A stretch of DNA of 64,000 bases, from NCBI RefSeq assembly GCF_015864825.1, contig NZ_JADYWL010000001.1:372001-436000 (forward strand), given 5' to 3'. The notes beneath the pieces are model-generated. The model searched no databases. It worked only from the letters and a program-made list of their open reading frames with translations, and was not told the DNA's origin. The stretch is from Psychrobacter sp. NZS113. Lineage in GTDB: Bacteria > Pseudomonadota > Gammaproteobacteria > Pseudomonadales > Moraxellaceae. The stretch's first letter is position 1. Every line of letters starts with the position of its first letter. The translations under genes were made by a program, and so were the position numbers. This document shows, one piece after another, positions 8,875 to 16,817 of this stretch.

Positions 8875-9363
8875 TGTGGTCTCATAAAATGATACAGCCT
8901 GTCCACTATAAAATCGCTACAGGTATCAACCTCGCTCACTATCCAACGGTATAGCGGGCACTCAGTTTGTTGTATCGATAATAGGGTGAATTGACTATAG
9001 ATATAAAATAGTAAAAATAAAGCCGATTGCTTGTATTTAATAAAATCGTGCTTTAAAAACTGTGCTTTAAAAGAGTCAGTCGCTCTTAGCGTTCGCTTTA
9101 GAGTAGCTATTGTCCATATTTTATTTAAGGTTACAAGGATTAAATAGCTTATTGCCCTGTCCATAAATTTTATCATGTATGACCAATTATGCAGCTGTAC
9201 AGTGATATTGTTATGAATGGCAGTCGATGCCTTGCAACCATCCGGCTTATTTGTCAAACTAACCTTACGTGTCACGCATTATGGAAGATGGCTCTTATTA
9301 CCTGTACAGGCGGTCTTTATTGACGATTGGTACAGGTTATAATAATTAAAAAGGATGACTATT
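8875..9363. other. Divergent spacer between the BaiN-like gene and acs
   Basis: 489 bp with no convincing gene. Near acs there is a perfect 10-bp palindrome CCTGTACAGG at 9301-9310, with its half TACAGG repeated at 9331-9336, and a TATAAT at 9338-9343. A TTGACG at 9320-9325 is only 12 bp from that TATAAT, too close for a normal sigma-70 pair. The promoter therefore cannot be fixed by eye; the TACAGG elements could be operator half-sites. Confidence 0.4.
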
Positions 9364-11316
9364 ATGACTCAGAAATCATTTCCTCTTGCAGCTGAGTTCA
9401 TCGCTGCTGCCAATACGACAGCTGAACAATATCGCACCGACTACCAGCAGTCTATCGAATCTCATGATGCCTTTTGGGCGAAGCGTGCAGAGCTGATTGA
9501 TTGGATAAAAAAACCCACCAAAATCAGCGACGTTAATTATGATTTAGAGGATTTTCGAATCAAGTGGTTCGAAGATGGCGAGCTGAACATTTCTGTCAAT
9601 TGCCTAGACCGACACCTACAAAATAATCCTTACAAGCCAGCGATTATTTGGGAAGGCGATCATCCTTCCTTACATAAAATCATCTCCTTTAAAGAGCTGC
9701 ACGAATCGGTCTGCCGCTTGGGCAACGCCATGCGTAAGCTTGGGGTCAAAAAAGGCGATCGCGTCACCTTATATATGCCGATGATACCGGAAGCGATGGT
9801 AGCGATGCTGGCATGTACGCGTATCGGTGCCGTGCATTCAGTGGTCTTCGGTGGGTTTTCTGCTGAGAGCTTGGGCAATCGTTTGATAGACAGTCGCTCA
9901 AAACTGGTTATCACTGCTGATGAAGGTTTACGCGGTAACAAACGCACGCCGCTCAAGGCGAATGTCGACCGTGCACTCGATATGGATGGCACTGATAGTG
10001 TGACCAACGTCATCGTCGTCCATCGTACTGGTAACTCTGTACCAATGAGTGGTCGCCGCGACCTTTGGTATCATAGTTTAGTGGATGGTGAATCGCAGTA
10101 TTGCGAGCCTGAAGTGATGAATGCCGAAGACCCGCTGTTTTTACTCTATACATCTGGCTCAACTGGTAAGCCTAAAGGCGTGTTGCATACGACTGGTGGC
10201 TATATCACTTATGCGCTCTCTACGTTTCGAGATGTTTTCGATATCAAGGACGATGATGTCTACTGGTGTACAGCCGATGTAGGCTGGATTACGGGTCATA
10301 CTTATTCAACTTATGCACCGCTCGCCAATGGCACAACGACAGTGATGTTCGAGGGTGTACCAGAATACCCAACGTGGGCACGCATCGGTCATATCATTGA
10401 TAAACACAATGTGACGATCTTATATACCGCGCCGACAGCGATTCGAGCGATGATGAAGGAGGGGGATGCCTTTGTACGTGAGTCTAATCGTTCTAGCTTG
10501 CGCTTGCTCGGAACCGTTGGGGAGCCGATCAATCCAGAAGCATGGGACTGGTACTATCATGTCGTCGGTGATAGCAAATGTCCAATCGTTGATACGTGGT
10601 GGCAGACGGAGACTGGCGGTATCTTAATGGCGCCGATACCAGGGGCGGACGCACTCAAACCGGGTGCAGCGATGAACCCTCTATACGGTATAAAACCAGA
10701 AATCGTCGATAGGGATGACACTATATTAGAAGGCTCTGCTGAAGGTAATTTGTTAATTAATAGTAGCTGGCCAGGACAAATGCGGACGATTTACAATGAC
10801 CATGAACGCTTTTTAGCGACCTATTTTAGCGATTATCCAGGCTATTATTTCACCGGTGATGGTGCGCAGCGCGACGAGGACGGACATTACTGGATTACGG
10901 GGCGTGTCGATGATGTGCTCAATGTTTCAGGGCATCGTCTAGGCACAGCCGAGATTGAAAGCGCCGTGGTCGCACATCCTGCCACGGCTGAGGCTGCGAT
11001 TGTCGGTATGCCACATGAGATTCGAGGCACGGGTATTTGCGCCTTTATCATTCTAAAGTCAGGTGAGAAAGAGACAGAGTCACTGAAGGCTGAATTGAAT
11101 CGACACGTGCGCTCTGAGATTGGCCCCATTGCCAATTTGGATACGATTCATATCGTCAATGTGTTACCAAAAACGCGCTCAGGTAAAATCATGCGCCGTA
11201 TCTTGCGTAATTTAGCCGCAGGACAGTATGTCGGTTTAGGTGATTTATCCACCCTTGCAGACAGTTCTGTAATTAATCAGTTGGTCGAAGTGGTCAAAGC
11301 TGAGCGCGGAGCATAG
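9364..11316 (+). CDS. acs: Acetyl-coenzyme A synthetase
   Basis: 650-residue AMP-forming acetate-CoA ligase, which converts acetate, ATP and CoA to acetyl-CoA by way of acetyl-AMP and allows growth on low acetate. The start is taken at 9364 rather than the in-frame ATG at 9355, because the AAGGA at 9351-9355 would overlap the earlier codon but sits 8 nt from the later one. Motifs: [19 protein letters not shown] near residues 264-282 (ATP-binding P-loop), [27 protein letters not shown], and the C-terminal SGKIMRR with Lys608, the lysine that is acetylated to inactivate the enzyme in well-studied members. Together with ackA-pta at 33-37 kb this gives both acetate routes. Confidence 0.96.
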   Translation: MTQKSFPLAAEFIAAANTTAEQYRTDYQQSIESHDAFWAKRAELIDWIKKPTKISDVNYDLEDFRIKWFEDGELNISVNCLDRHLQNNPYKPAIIWEGDHPSLHKIISFKELHESVCRLGNAMRKLGVKKGDRVTLYMPMIPEAMVAMLACTRIGAVHSVVFGGFSAESLGNRLIDSRSKLVITADEGLRGNKRTPLKANVDRALDMDGTDSVTNVIVVHRTGNSVPMSGRRDLWYHSLVDGESQYCEPEVMNAEDPLFLLYTSGSTGKPKGVLHTTGGYITYALSTFRDVFDIKDDDVYWCTADVGWITGHTYSTYAPLANGTTTVMFEGVPEYPTWARIGHIIDKHNVTILYTAPTAIRAMMKEGDAFVRESNRSSLRLLGTVGEPINPEAWDWYYHVVGDSKCPIVDTWWQTETGGILMAPIPGADALKPGAAMNPLYGIKPEIVDRDDTILEGSAEGNLLINSSWPGQMRTIYNDHERFLATYFSDYPGYYFTGDGAQRDEDGHYWITGRVDDVLNVSGHRLGTAEIESAVVAHPATAEAAIVGMPHEIRGTGICAFIILKSGEKETESLKAELNRHVRSEIGPIANLDTIHIVNVLPKTRSGKIMRRILRNLAAGQYVGLGDLSTLADSSVINQLVEVVKAERGA

Positions 11317-11321
11317 TTACT

Positions 11322-11380
11322 CTACTATAAAAGTGTTACTGCGTTAACCTCGCTTGAAGTATTACATATAGATCTACACT
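11322..11380 (+). repeat. Dispersed intergenic repeat, copy 1
   Basis: About 59 bp that closely match 16466-16524 in the same orientation; the core GTGTTACTGCGTTAAC, then C or T, then TCGCTTGA is nearly identical, with a shared CTACACT at the end. This copy follows the acs stop codon by 6 bp. Copy 2 is upstream of purL. Confidence 0.8.
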
Positions 11381-11403
11381 ATCCTCGTTAGGCAATTAAA
11401 AAG

Positions 11404-11435
11404 AAGCCATGTTATAGAAATAGCATGGCTTTTTT
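11404..11435 (+). terminator. Rho-independent terminator after acs
   Basis: Arms AAGCCATG (11404-11411) and CATGGCTT (11424-11431) with a 12-nt loop and a T-run to 11435. Confidence 0.85.
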
Positions 11436-11565
11436 ACGTAGACGATATTGATATGAATAGATTTTAAAGGTTCAATGCTATTTAGCCGTGCATCGACTAA
11501 TAACAAACTGTTATTTTTATAAATACTATTTTCTGAACACATACCCTATAAGGCTTATTGTCATT

Positions 11566-12747
11566 ATGACTCATCATCCTTTAAACCGTACCGATACTAC
11601 TTCACCTAAAATCGCTATCATCGGCGGTGGTTTGACAGGGCTGTTTACTGCCACATTGTTGGAGCGTGCTTTTAGCCAAGATAATGATAAAACACTAGTC
11701 CCTAATATTACGATTTTTGAAAAGTCGCGAAGCGTTGGACGTTTAGCTACTCGTTATCGTACCGACAGTCAAACGGGTAAAAACTGGCAATGGGCATTTG
11801 GGGCACAGTTTTTTACGGCTAAAACAGCCAGTTTTCAGCAATTCATTGCGCCTTGGCTAGAGACAGATTTACTGCAGCCATGGTGTGCACAAGTAGTCAA
11901 CCTAATGCCCGCCAACAATAGTATTGAGTCATCCGACATCCACAGCAAAGAGCAATGGAATACCACGCAAGCACGCTATATCAGTACGCCAAAAATGACC
12001 AGTTGGGGACGTGAATTAGCTAATGAATTGCAGCACACTACTATAAAGTTTAAAACCCGCGTTGCACCGTTGGCTCAATATGATGGTTCTATAACGGAAA
12101 AAGTTGATAAAAAAACGGAGTTATTTGACGATACTGGCGCGAGTCTCGGTTACTTTGATTGGGTGATTTGTACCGCACCTAATGGTCAGGCAGCCGAGCT
12201 GATGGCAGATAGCAACTTTGCTGCGCAATCAAGAATTACTGAGCCACAGATGCAGGCGTGTTATACGTTGATGTTGGGGTGGAGTGATATTGCTGCCTTA
12301 CCAAAAGCGCTAAGTAAAGATGTTCAACCAGAATGGGATGTCGCTTATTTGAGTAACTCCATTCTCGATAGAATATTCATCGAGCATCAAAAACCTGCTC
12401 ATGATGATCTACTACCCAGTGTTACCATTCATGCCAGCAATCATTGGTCAGAGCAGCATGTCGATGATGATATCGAAACCGTCCAAGCACAATTGCTACA
12501 AGCGGCACAGCAAGCATTAAACTGGAATGAAGCAAATGCACCTAGCCAAATAGACAGTCATCGCTGGCGTTATGCGGCAACGGTGATTAATGACAGCGCT
12601 GATAAAGAGGCACCAAGCATCTTAGTCGATGAGCCACATCAATGGATTATCAGTGGTGACTGGTGTGCACAGGGTAATATTGAAAGCTGTTATCAAATGG
12701 CACAACAGACGGTTGAGGCTATTTATAATCTTCGTAAAGTACTATAA
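11566..12747 (+). CDS. Renalase-like NAD(P)/FAD-dependent oxidoreductase
   Basis: 394-residue protein of the COG3380-type flavoprotein family. The reading frame is open from 11488, but the ATG at 11566 begins the recognisable protein (MTHHPLNRTD) and puts the Rossmann motif IAIIGGGLTGLFTATLLE about 17 residues from the start, as usual. Further family features are RLATRYRTD (the FAD-contacting Arg after strand 2), WQWAFGAQFFTAKT, a WRYA block late in the chain, and GDWCAQGNIESCYQMA at the C-terminus, which closes the FAD site. Relatives include eukaryotic renalase; the bacterial substrate is not known. It stands alone between acs and a small ORF. Confidence 0.8.
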   Translation: MTHHPLNRTDTTSPKIAIIGGGLTGLFTATLLERAFSQDNDKTLVPNITIFEKSRSVGRLATRYRTDSQTGKNWQWAFGAQFFTAKTASFQQFIAPWLETDLLQPWCAQVVNLMPANNSIESSDIHSKEQWNTTQARYISTPKMTSWGRELANELQHTTIKFKTRVAPLAQYDGSITEKVDKKTELFDDTGASLGYFDWVICTAPNGQAAELMADSNFAAQSRITEPQMQACYTLMLGWSDIAALPKALSKDVQPEWDVAYLSNSILDRIFIEHQKPAHDDLLPSVTIHASNHWSEQHVDDDIETVQAQLLQAAQQALNWNEANAPSQIDSHRWRYAATVINDSADKEAPSILVDEPHQWIISGDWCAQGNIESCYQMAQQTVEAIYNLRKVL

Positions 12748-13021
12748 GAGTAAAGGAGTTGCTCATTGACTAGTGAGGTCTCTTGGCAGATTCAAGATAT
12801 TCAATAGGCATTTAAATGATCTAAACGCATTCGATAGAACTAATAGACCAACTCATGACGAGATGGGTAAAGTCATAAGAGATTGATGAGTGTTTCATTA
12901 CTAAAATTATGTATATTAAAATTAATCCTTAAATTAAAAATAATGCTATTAAAACCTCTAATAAACAGATATATTTACCTATGGTAATATATGGAATGGT
13001 ATAAAGCTAGAGGTGAATAAA

Positions 13022-13267
13022 GTGCTGATAGGAAGTGATTTAACCCGCGTGATGCTCGAAAATGGTTGTCAGGATATATGGTGTGCGGTAGATGATAATA
13101 GCGATGAAGATGCTATGAGAGATCAAATCGAGAATGATTTTACAGCGAGAATTGTATCTTATGACAATGAAAAATTCTACTGTACGGCAGGTATGGCATG
13201 GTTATGTGCCGTGCCAATCAAAGTGTTGCCGATGACGTTAAGTGATGTGAAATTCGAAATATCGTAA
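13022..13267 (+). CDS. Small hypothetical protein
   Basis: 81-residue ORF with a probable GTG start at 13022; AGAGG at 13009-13013 lies 8 nt upstream. An in-frame GTG at 13013 would overlap this ribosome site and is less likely. The product is acidic and soluble-looking, beginning MLIGSDLTRVMLENG and containing the pattern WCAVDDNSDEDAM; it has a CTAGMAWLCAVPI segment near residues 61-73. It is followed directly by a terminator, which supports it being a real gene. No domain recognised. Confidence 0.55.
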   Translation: MLIGSDLTRVMLENGCQDIWCAVDDNSDEDAMRDQIENDFTARIVSYDNEKFYCTAGMAWLCAVPIKVLPMTLSDVKFEIS

Positions 13268-13309
13268 TGTATGTTGTATCAGCTCAACAGGTTTATAACC
13301 TGTATTAAG

Positions 13310-13334
13310 AACCCACCGTTAAGTGGGTTTTTTA
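13310..13334 (+). terminator. Terminator after the small hypothetical gene
   Basis: Hairpin AACCCAC (13310-13316) / GTGGGTT (13323-13329) followed by T-run. Confidence 0.85.
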
Positions 13335-13447
13335 ATTTAGGGCAGAGAAGATTCTGATAGGAATTTTATAACCAAAATGCTCAGATGGTTATAAAAGGGC
13401 ACTATATGGATATAAACAATAAAAATTTTATTAATAAATAAATGTAG

Positions 13448-13541
13448 ACAAAAAAGAGCCCACAAAGGAGGAACTGTGGGCTGAGGAAAACTGAGCGTGT
13501 AGTAATAACTATGATGACTACAAGGGCAGTGATTGGGCGTT
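13448..13541 (-). ncRNA. Candidate small RNA with anti-Shine-Dalgarno terminator loop
   Basis: A minus-strand transcription unit with no ORF. The end is a strong Rho-independent terminator: stem AGCCCACA/TGTGGGCT (13482-13475 and 13464-13457), then six U (13455-13450). The 10-nt loop reads GUUCCUCCUU on the RNA, so CCUCC, complementary to the ribosome-binding core GGAGG, is displayed in the loop. A TATAAT on the minus strand at 13553-13548, with a weak TTAGAG 17 bp further up, would start an RNA of about 94 nt near 13541. The 5' part is C-rich and unpaired-looking (CGCCCAAUCACUGCCC, UUUUCCUCAG). C-rich CCUCC-loop RNAs that block ribosome sites are known in other proteobacteria; this one is an inference from the sequence alone. 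Confidence 0.55.
13450..13482 (-). terminator. Minus-strand terminator of the candidate small RNA
   Basis: 8-bp stem AGCCCACA/TGTGGGCT, loop GTTCCTCCTT on the minus strand, followed by CTTTTTT. On the plus strand the hairpin is followed by GAGGAAAA, so it works in the minus direction only. No minus-strand protein gene ends here. Confidence 0.85.
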
Positions 13542-13547
13542 GTTGTT

Positions 13548-13553
13548 ATTATA
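13548..13553 (-). promoter_or_regulatory. Putative -10 box of the candidate small RNA
   Basis: Perfect TATAAT read on the minus strand, about 7 nt before the predicted start of the RNA. The -35 candidate TTAGAG (13576-13571) is 17 bp upstream but a poor match. Confidence 0.4.
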
Positions 13554-13957
13554 AAATTTCTACTATTGCTCTCTAAGATTAGAGTAGTAGTGGTTAATTC
13601 AATAGGCAGATGTAGTTACTTACCTATTTAAGTGTACAAGTGTTTTATTGGAATGACTATCATAGCGTAAACAGTCACAGTTTGGCTGTTTTAGTTACAT
13701 GATATTACGTTTAAAAAGACATTTAGAAGAGGTATTTGATAGAACATATACGTTAGTATAATGCGAATAAACATGAATGATTTTGTGGTTTTATGCGCAT
13801 TACTAATAAATAATGTGAATACTTCATAGTTATATGATGATTACGGATGGATTTTAATATAATTGGTAACTTAGTAGCTAAAGAGATGGCATGACGACTT
13901 GCCCGAAAAATGCTAAGCTATCTGCCATTATTATGTCTATATGAAACTGGGTTTGCC

Positions 13958-14638
13958 ATGACTGAAAATACGCATTTGCATACGCAGGAGCCATCAAGTA
14001 CGCAAAATACCAAGAGTATTTTTAACTTGCCCAATAATCTGACTATTGCGCGAATATTAATGATTCCGCTATTTGTCGCCATTGCTTATTGGCCACCTTC
14101 CATGGGCATCGGTATGCCAGCCATCTCAGATAATGTGATTGCGCGAGTAGGCATGAGTGAGTTTAGCGATAGCTTGGTACGTCATTTATTATTGACGGGC
14201 GTTTTTATTATCGCTGCGATTACCGATTGGTTAGATGGCTATTTTGCGCGTAAGCTCAATGTGATGTCAGCCTTTGGACGGTTTTTGGATCCCGTCGCTG
14301 ATAAACTGATGGTCGCGGTAGCGCTTATCATCTTAGTACAGTGGCATCCCAATATCATAATGGCGATCGCTGCCATCGTGATTATCTCGCGTGAAATCGC
14401 GGTATCTGCGTTGCGTGAGTGGATGGCAGAGTTGGGTAAAAGTACCAGTGTGGCTGTGTCTTATGTGGGTAAGCTTAAGACAACATTCCAGATGGTGGCA
14501 ATTACCGTGCTATTGCTCAATTGGGAATCACTTGAAACCATTGGCTATGTATTGATGGTAGCAGCTGTTGTTCTGACCTTATGGTCGATGATGATTTATC
14601 TAAGAGCTGCTTGGCCATATCTCAAGCAGAGTGGTTAA
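13958..14638 (+). CDS. pgsA: CDP-diacylglycerol-glycerol-3-phosphate 3-phosphatidyltransferase
   Basis: 226-residue membrane enzyme for the first committed step of phosphatidylglycerol synthesis. The CDP-alcohol phosphotransferase signature is intact: DWLDGYFARKLNVMSAFGR followed by FLDPVADK, giving the D-x2-D-G-x2-A-R-x8-G-x3-D-x3-D pattern. Several membrane segments follow. The start is placed at the ATG at 13958 (MTENTHLHTQ); the frame runs open to 13910, but that stretch looks less like protein. The chain is longer than the usual 180-190 residues through an N-terminal tail of about 25 residues and an insert after the first membrane segment (PPSMGIGMPAISDN...). The final residues are also membrane-like. 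Confidence 0.93.
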   Translation: MTENTHLHTQEPSSTQNTKSIFNLPNNLTIARILMIPLFVAIAYWPPSMGIGMPAISDNVIARVGMSEFSDSLVRHLLLTGVFIIAAITDWLDGYFARKLNVMSAFGRFLDPVADKLMVAVALIILVQWHPNIIMAIAAIVIISREIAVSALREWMAELGKSTSVAVSYVGKLKTTFQMVAITVLLLNWESLETIGYVLMVAAVVLTLWSMMIYLRAAWPYLKQSG

Positions 14639-14674
14639 GCCATACTATTGATTGTAGTATCATAAAATTTAGAT

Positions 14675-14709
14675 AAAAACGCCAGTTGCATTAGCCACTG
14701 GCGTTTTTT
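14675..14709 (+). terminator. Terminator after pgsA, near-identical to the one at 15675
   Basis: Hairpin AACGCCAGT/ACTGGCGTT with loop TGCATTAGCC and T-run. The 30 nt at 14677-14706 differ from 15678-15707 by a single base in the loop. Confidence 0.92.
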
Positions 14710-14853
14710 GTTGTCTAGTATTCGCTTATGGGGCGATTGATTTATTTTACTCTTTGATTGTACATACTGTTGATATATACTCAAAATTAGTAAACAAAAT
14801 ACAAGAGAATTGGCCGAAGTATGATGAGAGGTCATTCAAATAAGGAAATAGGC

Positions 14854-15627
14854 ATGACATCACATCAGAAAAAGTCGGGCGCTGCCGTATTACTATTGGC
14901 ATTATTGACAGGGTGCTCTTCGGGCTCAAATATGCAAGAGCAGTCCACTTCAACCATTCAGCAAGAAAAATCCATTCAAACAGACTCTGTTGCAGAACGT
15001 TCTACTCAGGATGCTGCTGAATCAGAACGCTTAGGTACCAAATGGGGCGATGATGTTAACTCAGAGGTCACTACTGTTGATTTGCGCCGTACCAATCCTG
15101 AGCCTATTGAGCAAATGCAGGTTCGTTATGCAGACAAATCCTATACTGGCCGTGCTGTAAATAGCATGTCATTACTGGCTGGTAAGGTGGAGTTTTCGGC
15201 GGCAACCGATGCTGGAAAATTATCGCTCTATCGTAATGCTGGCAACTACTACCTTCAAGGTCAGGCGGGTCAGGCCTATCGTTTGGTATATCATAACAAC
15301 AGTGCCAACACTTATGAAATCGTTGCCAGTGTCGATGGTCTAAATGTACTGGATGGCAGTGCTGCCAGTCGTTATGACAGTGGATATGTATTAGAGCCAA
15401 ATGACGATTTGGTGATTGAGGGCTTCCGTAAGAGTCAGAGTTCAGTGGCATCCTTTATTTTTAGCAAGCCAGAGAGTGCCTATGCTGCCAATACCAGCTC
15501 GGGCTCTATCAGTAATACGGGTGTAATTGGGACGGCCATTTATGAGTTGTATGATCCTACTAAGCCAAAGCCTCAACAGCCACAAGCCTATCCAGCTGAC
15601 AATGGCTATGCAAAACCGCCGCAATAA
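14854..15627 (+). CDS. Hypothetical lipoprotein
   Basis: 257-residue predicted lipoprotein. The start is the ATG at 14854, with TAAGGA at 14841-14846 seven nt upstream; an earlier in-frame ATG at 14821 has no ribosome site. The signal peptide MTSHQKKSGAAVLLLALLTGC ends in a clear lipobox (LLTGC). A Ser/Gln/Thr-rich linker follows, then a soluble beta-rich-looking domain (VRYADKSYTGRAVNSMSLL, YRLVYHNNSANTYEIVASVDGLNVLDG), and a Pro/Gln-rich tail ending in KPPQ. The GLNVLDG pattern is reminiscent of domains seen in other proteobacterial envelope lipoproteins, but I cannot name the family. The gene is bracketed by two almost identical terminators. Confidence 0.75.
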   Translation: MTSHQKKSGAAVLLLALLTGCSSGSNMQEQSTSTIQQEKSIQTDSVAERSTQDAAESERLGTKWGDDVNSEVTTVDLRRTNPEPIEQMQVRYADKSYTGRAVNSMSLLAGKVEFSAATDAGKLSLYRNAGNYYLQGQAGQAYRLVYHNNSANTYEIVASVDGLNVLDGSAASRYDSGYVLEPNDDLVIEGFRKSQSSVASFIFSKPESAYAANTSSGSISNTGVIGTAIYELYDPTKPKPQQPQAYPADNGYAKPPQ

Positions 15628-15674
15628 TTATAGCTTTTATTTTACTGTGAAATAAGAGACAAACTACCAAACAT

Positions 15675-15709
15675 AAAAAACGCCAGTCGCATTAGCCACT
15701 GGCGTTTTT
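15675..15709. terminator. Terminator shared by lipoprotein gene and PPOX gene
   Basis: Hairpin AACGCCAGT/ACTGGCGTT with loop CGCATTAGCC; A-run on the left and T-run on the right, so it can serve both converging genes. A near-copy of the hairpin at 14675. Confidence 0.9.
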
Positions 15710-15761
15710 GTATTCTGCTATTTTGCTTTTAAATAACGGTTTCTTATAACGTTACTAACTT

Positions 15762-16256
15762 TTATAAAGTCACAGAGTTGTTTTCACCCAAATTAGTCGC
15801 TTTTTTACCATCCATTACCGCAGCGGTGGTCATCTTGAACATGTTAACCACTGAGCTACCGCTTAGCCAGTATTCTGCACCATGTGGTACGACTTTAATT
15901 AATTGTATATTTGGATCTTCTTTACCTTGCTCATAAAACGCATTGTAGATCGGTGACCACAGCTCATCTAGCTTTTCTTGGTCTTCGACCAATTCTGCCT
16001 TACCGTTGATAGAGACATAATTTTTGGCATCTTGACTGACGTAGGCCAAGTTGACTTGCGGATTTCTTTCGATATCTTTAACCGTTTCAGTGGTCTTATC
16101 ACCGATGAACCAAATTTCTTTTGCGCCAATACTTGTCTCACTGGTAGTCATTGGGCAAGCATGTAGGTGGTCTTCGTGAGTGCGGGTGGTCATCATGGCA
16201 AATTTAATGTCTTTTACCAGTTCTTGCACTTTATCGATATGGTCTTGTCTACTCAT
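15762..16256 (-). CDS. Pyridoxamine 5'-phosphate oxidase-like general stress protein
   Basis: 164-residue protein of the PPOX/flavin-reductase-like split-barrel fold, of the general stress protein 26 type. The pattern is typical: an N-terminal helix (DHIDKVQELVKDIKFAMMTT), a HLHACPMTT strand, EIWFIGDKTTETVKDIERNPQVNLAYVSQDAKNYVSINGKAEL, and VVPHGAEYWLSGSS near the end. Members bind FMN or F420-like cofactors, and their reactions are mostly unknown. The start ATG at 16254-16256 is followed upstream by AAGGAAA on the coding strand, a good ribosome site. Transcribed alone. Confidence 0.85.
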   Translation of the reverse strand: MSRQDHIDKVQELVKDIKFAMMTTRTHEDHLHACPMTTSETSIGAKEIWFIGDKTTETVKDIERNPQVNLAYVSQDAKNYVSINGKAELVEDQEKLDELWSPIYNAFYEQGKEDPNIQLIKVVPHGAEYWLSGSSVVNMFKMTTAAVMDGKKATNLGENNSVTL

Positions 16257-16465
16257 AGTAAATTTCCTTTTCTTTATAGTATTCAGTTAATAGTTATGAA
16301 GTTTTTGTTAGGTAAATTTTTATTTATTAATTTTTAGCTTTTTGACAATTCGTATTTAGAATACCGACAACCAGTAGTCTATTTATATAGGTTGCCAGTA
16401 ATACGATGTGAGAGTTTGTAAGGAGTATAAGGGTTAAGTAAAAATTGTGACGTTATACTCATTTC

Positions 16466-16524
16466 ACTACAAGAGTGTTACTGCGTTAACTTCGCTTGAG
16501 GTATTTAATGTACAGCTACACTCA
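16466..16524 (+). repeat. Dispersed intergenic repeat, copy 2
   Basis: Matches 11322-11380 over about 59 bp with a few substitutions and small gaps; the core starts GTGTTACTGCGTTAAC. It lies in the 561-bp spacer upstream of purL and overlaps the start of an ORF of 77 codons that I regard as spurious. Confidence 0.8.
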
Positions 16525-16751
16525 GTTGCCTTTCACTACTTTTAAATTGAATCGACTGTATGCGCCCACCCAAGTTTGCTGCTCTGAAAAAACGGTATGC
16601 AATATGATGTCTAAGATAGAAGCTTATAGAGTAGATCAGGGAGAAGGTCAAAGGGAAGAACAAGGCAATTATTTGCTAACCGTTTGTGAGTTCAATAAAT
16701 GTGCTTTTCGGCAATTTATCTTGGTTTAGACCTGCTTATTACAGGGCTTCT

Positions 16752-16760
16752 TGTTATAAT
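16752..16760 (+). promoter_or_regulatory. Extended -10 promoter element of purL
   Basis: TGTTATAAT: a perfect TATAAT at 16755-16760 with the TGN extension. No good -35 hexamer is seen, as is common with extended -10 promoters. It lies about 58 bp before the purL start. No PurR-like operator was recognised. Confidence 0.5.
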
Positions 16761-16817
16761 ACGCAGACCATTTACTTAGCATGGCAGAGATGCCTTGATC
16801 TTACGGATTATGCCTTT

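Noticed and set aside
8871-9275. 134-codon minus-strand frame upstream of the BaiN-like gene
   Set aside because: It overlaps the next start codon, has no ribosome site, and its translation lacks protein-like pattern; it fills the divergent spacer that must hold promoters.
9320-9343. TTGACG and TATAAT before acs as a sigma-70 promoter
   Set aside because: The spacer is 12 bp, too short, and the TATAAT would start the transcript inside the ribosome site.
16496-16729. 77-codon plus-strand frame upstream of purL
   Set aside because: It overlaps a dispersed repeat and the purL promoter region, has no ribosome site and no recognisable pattern.
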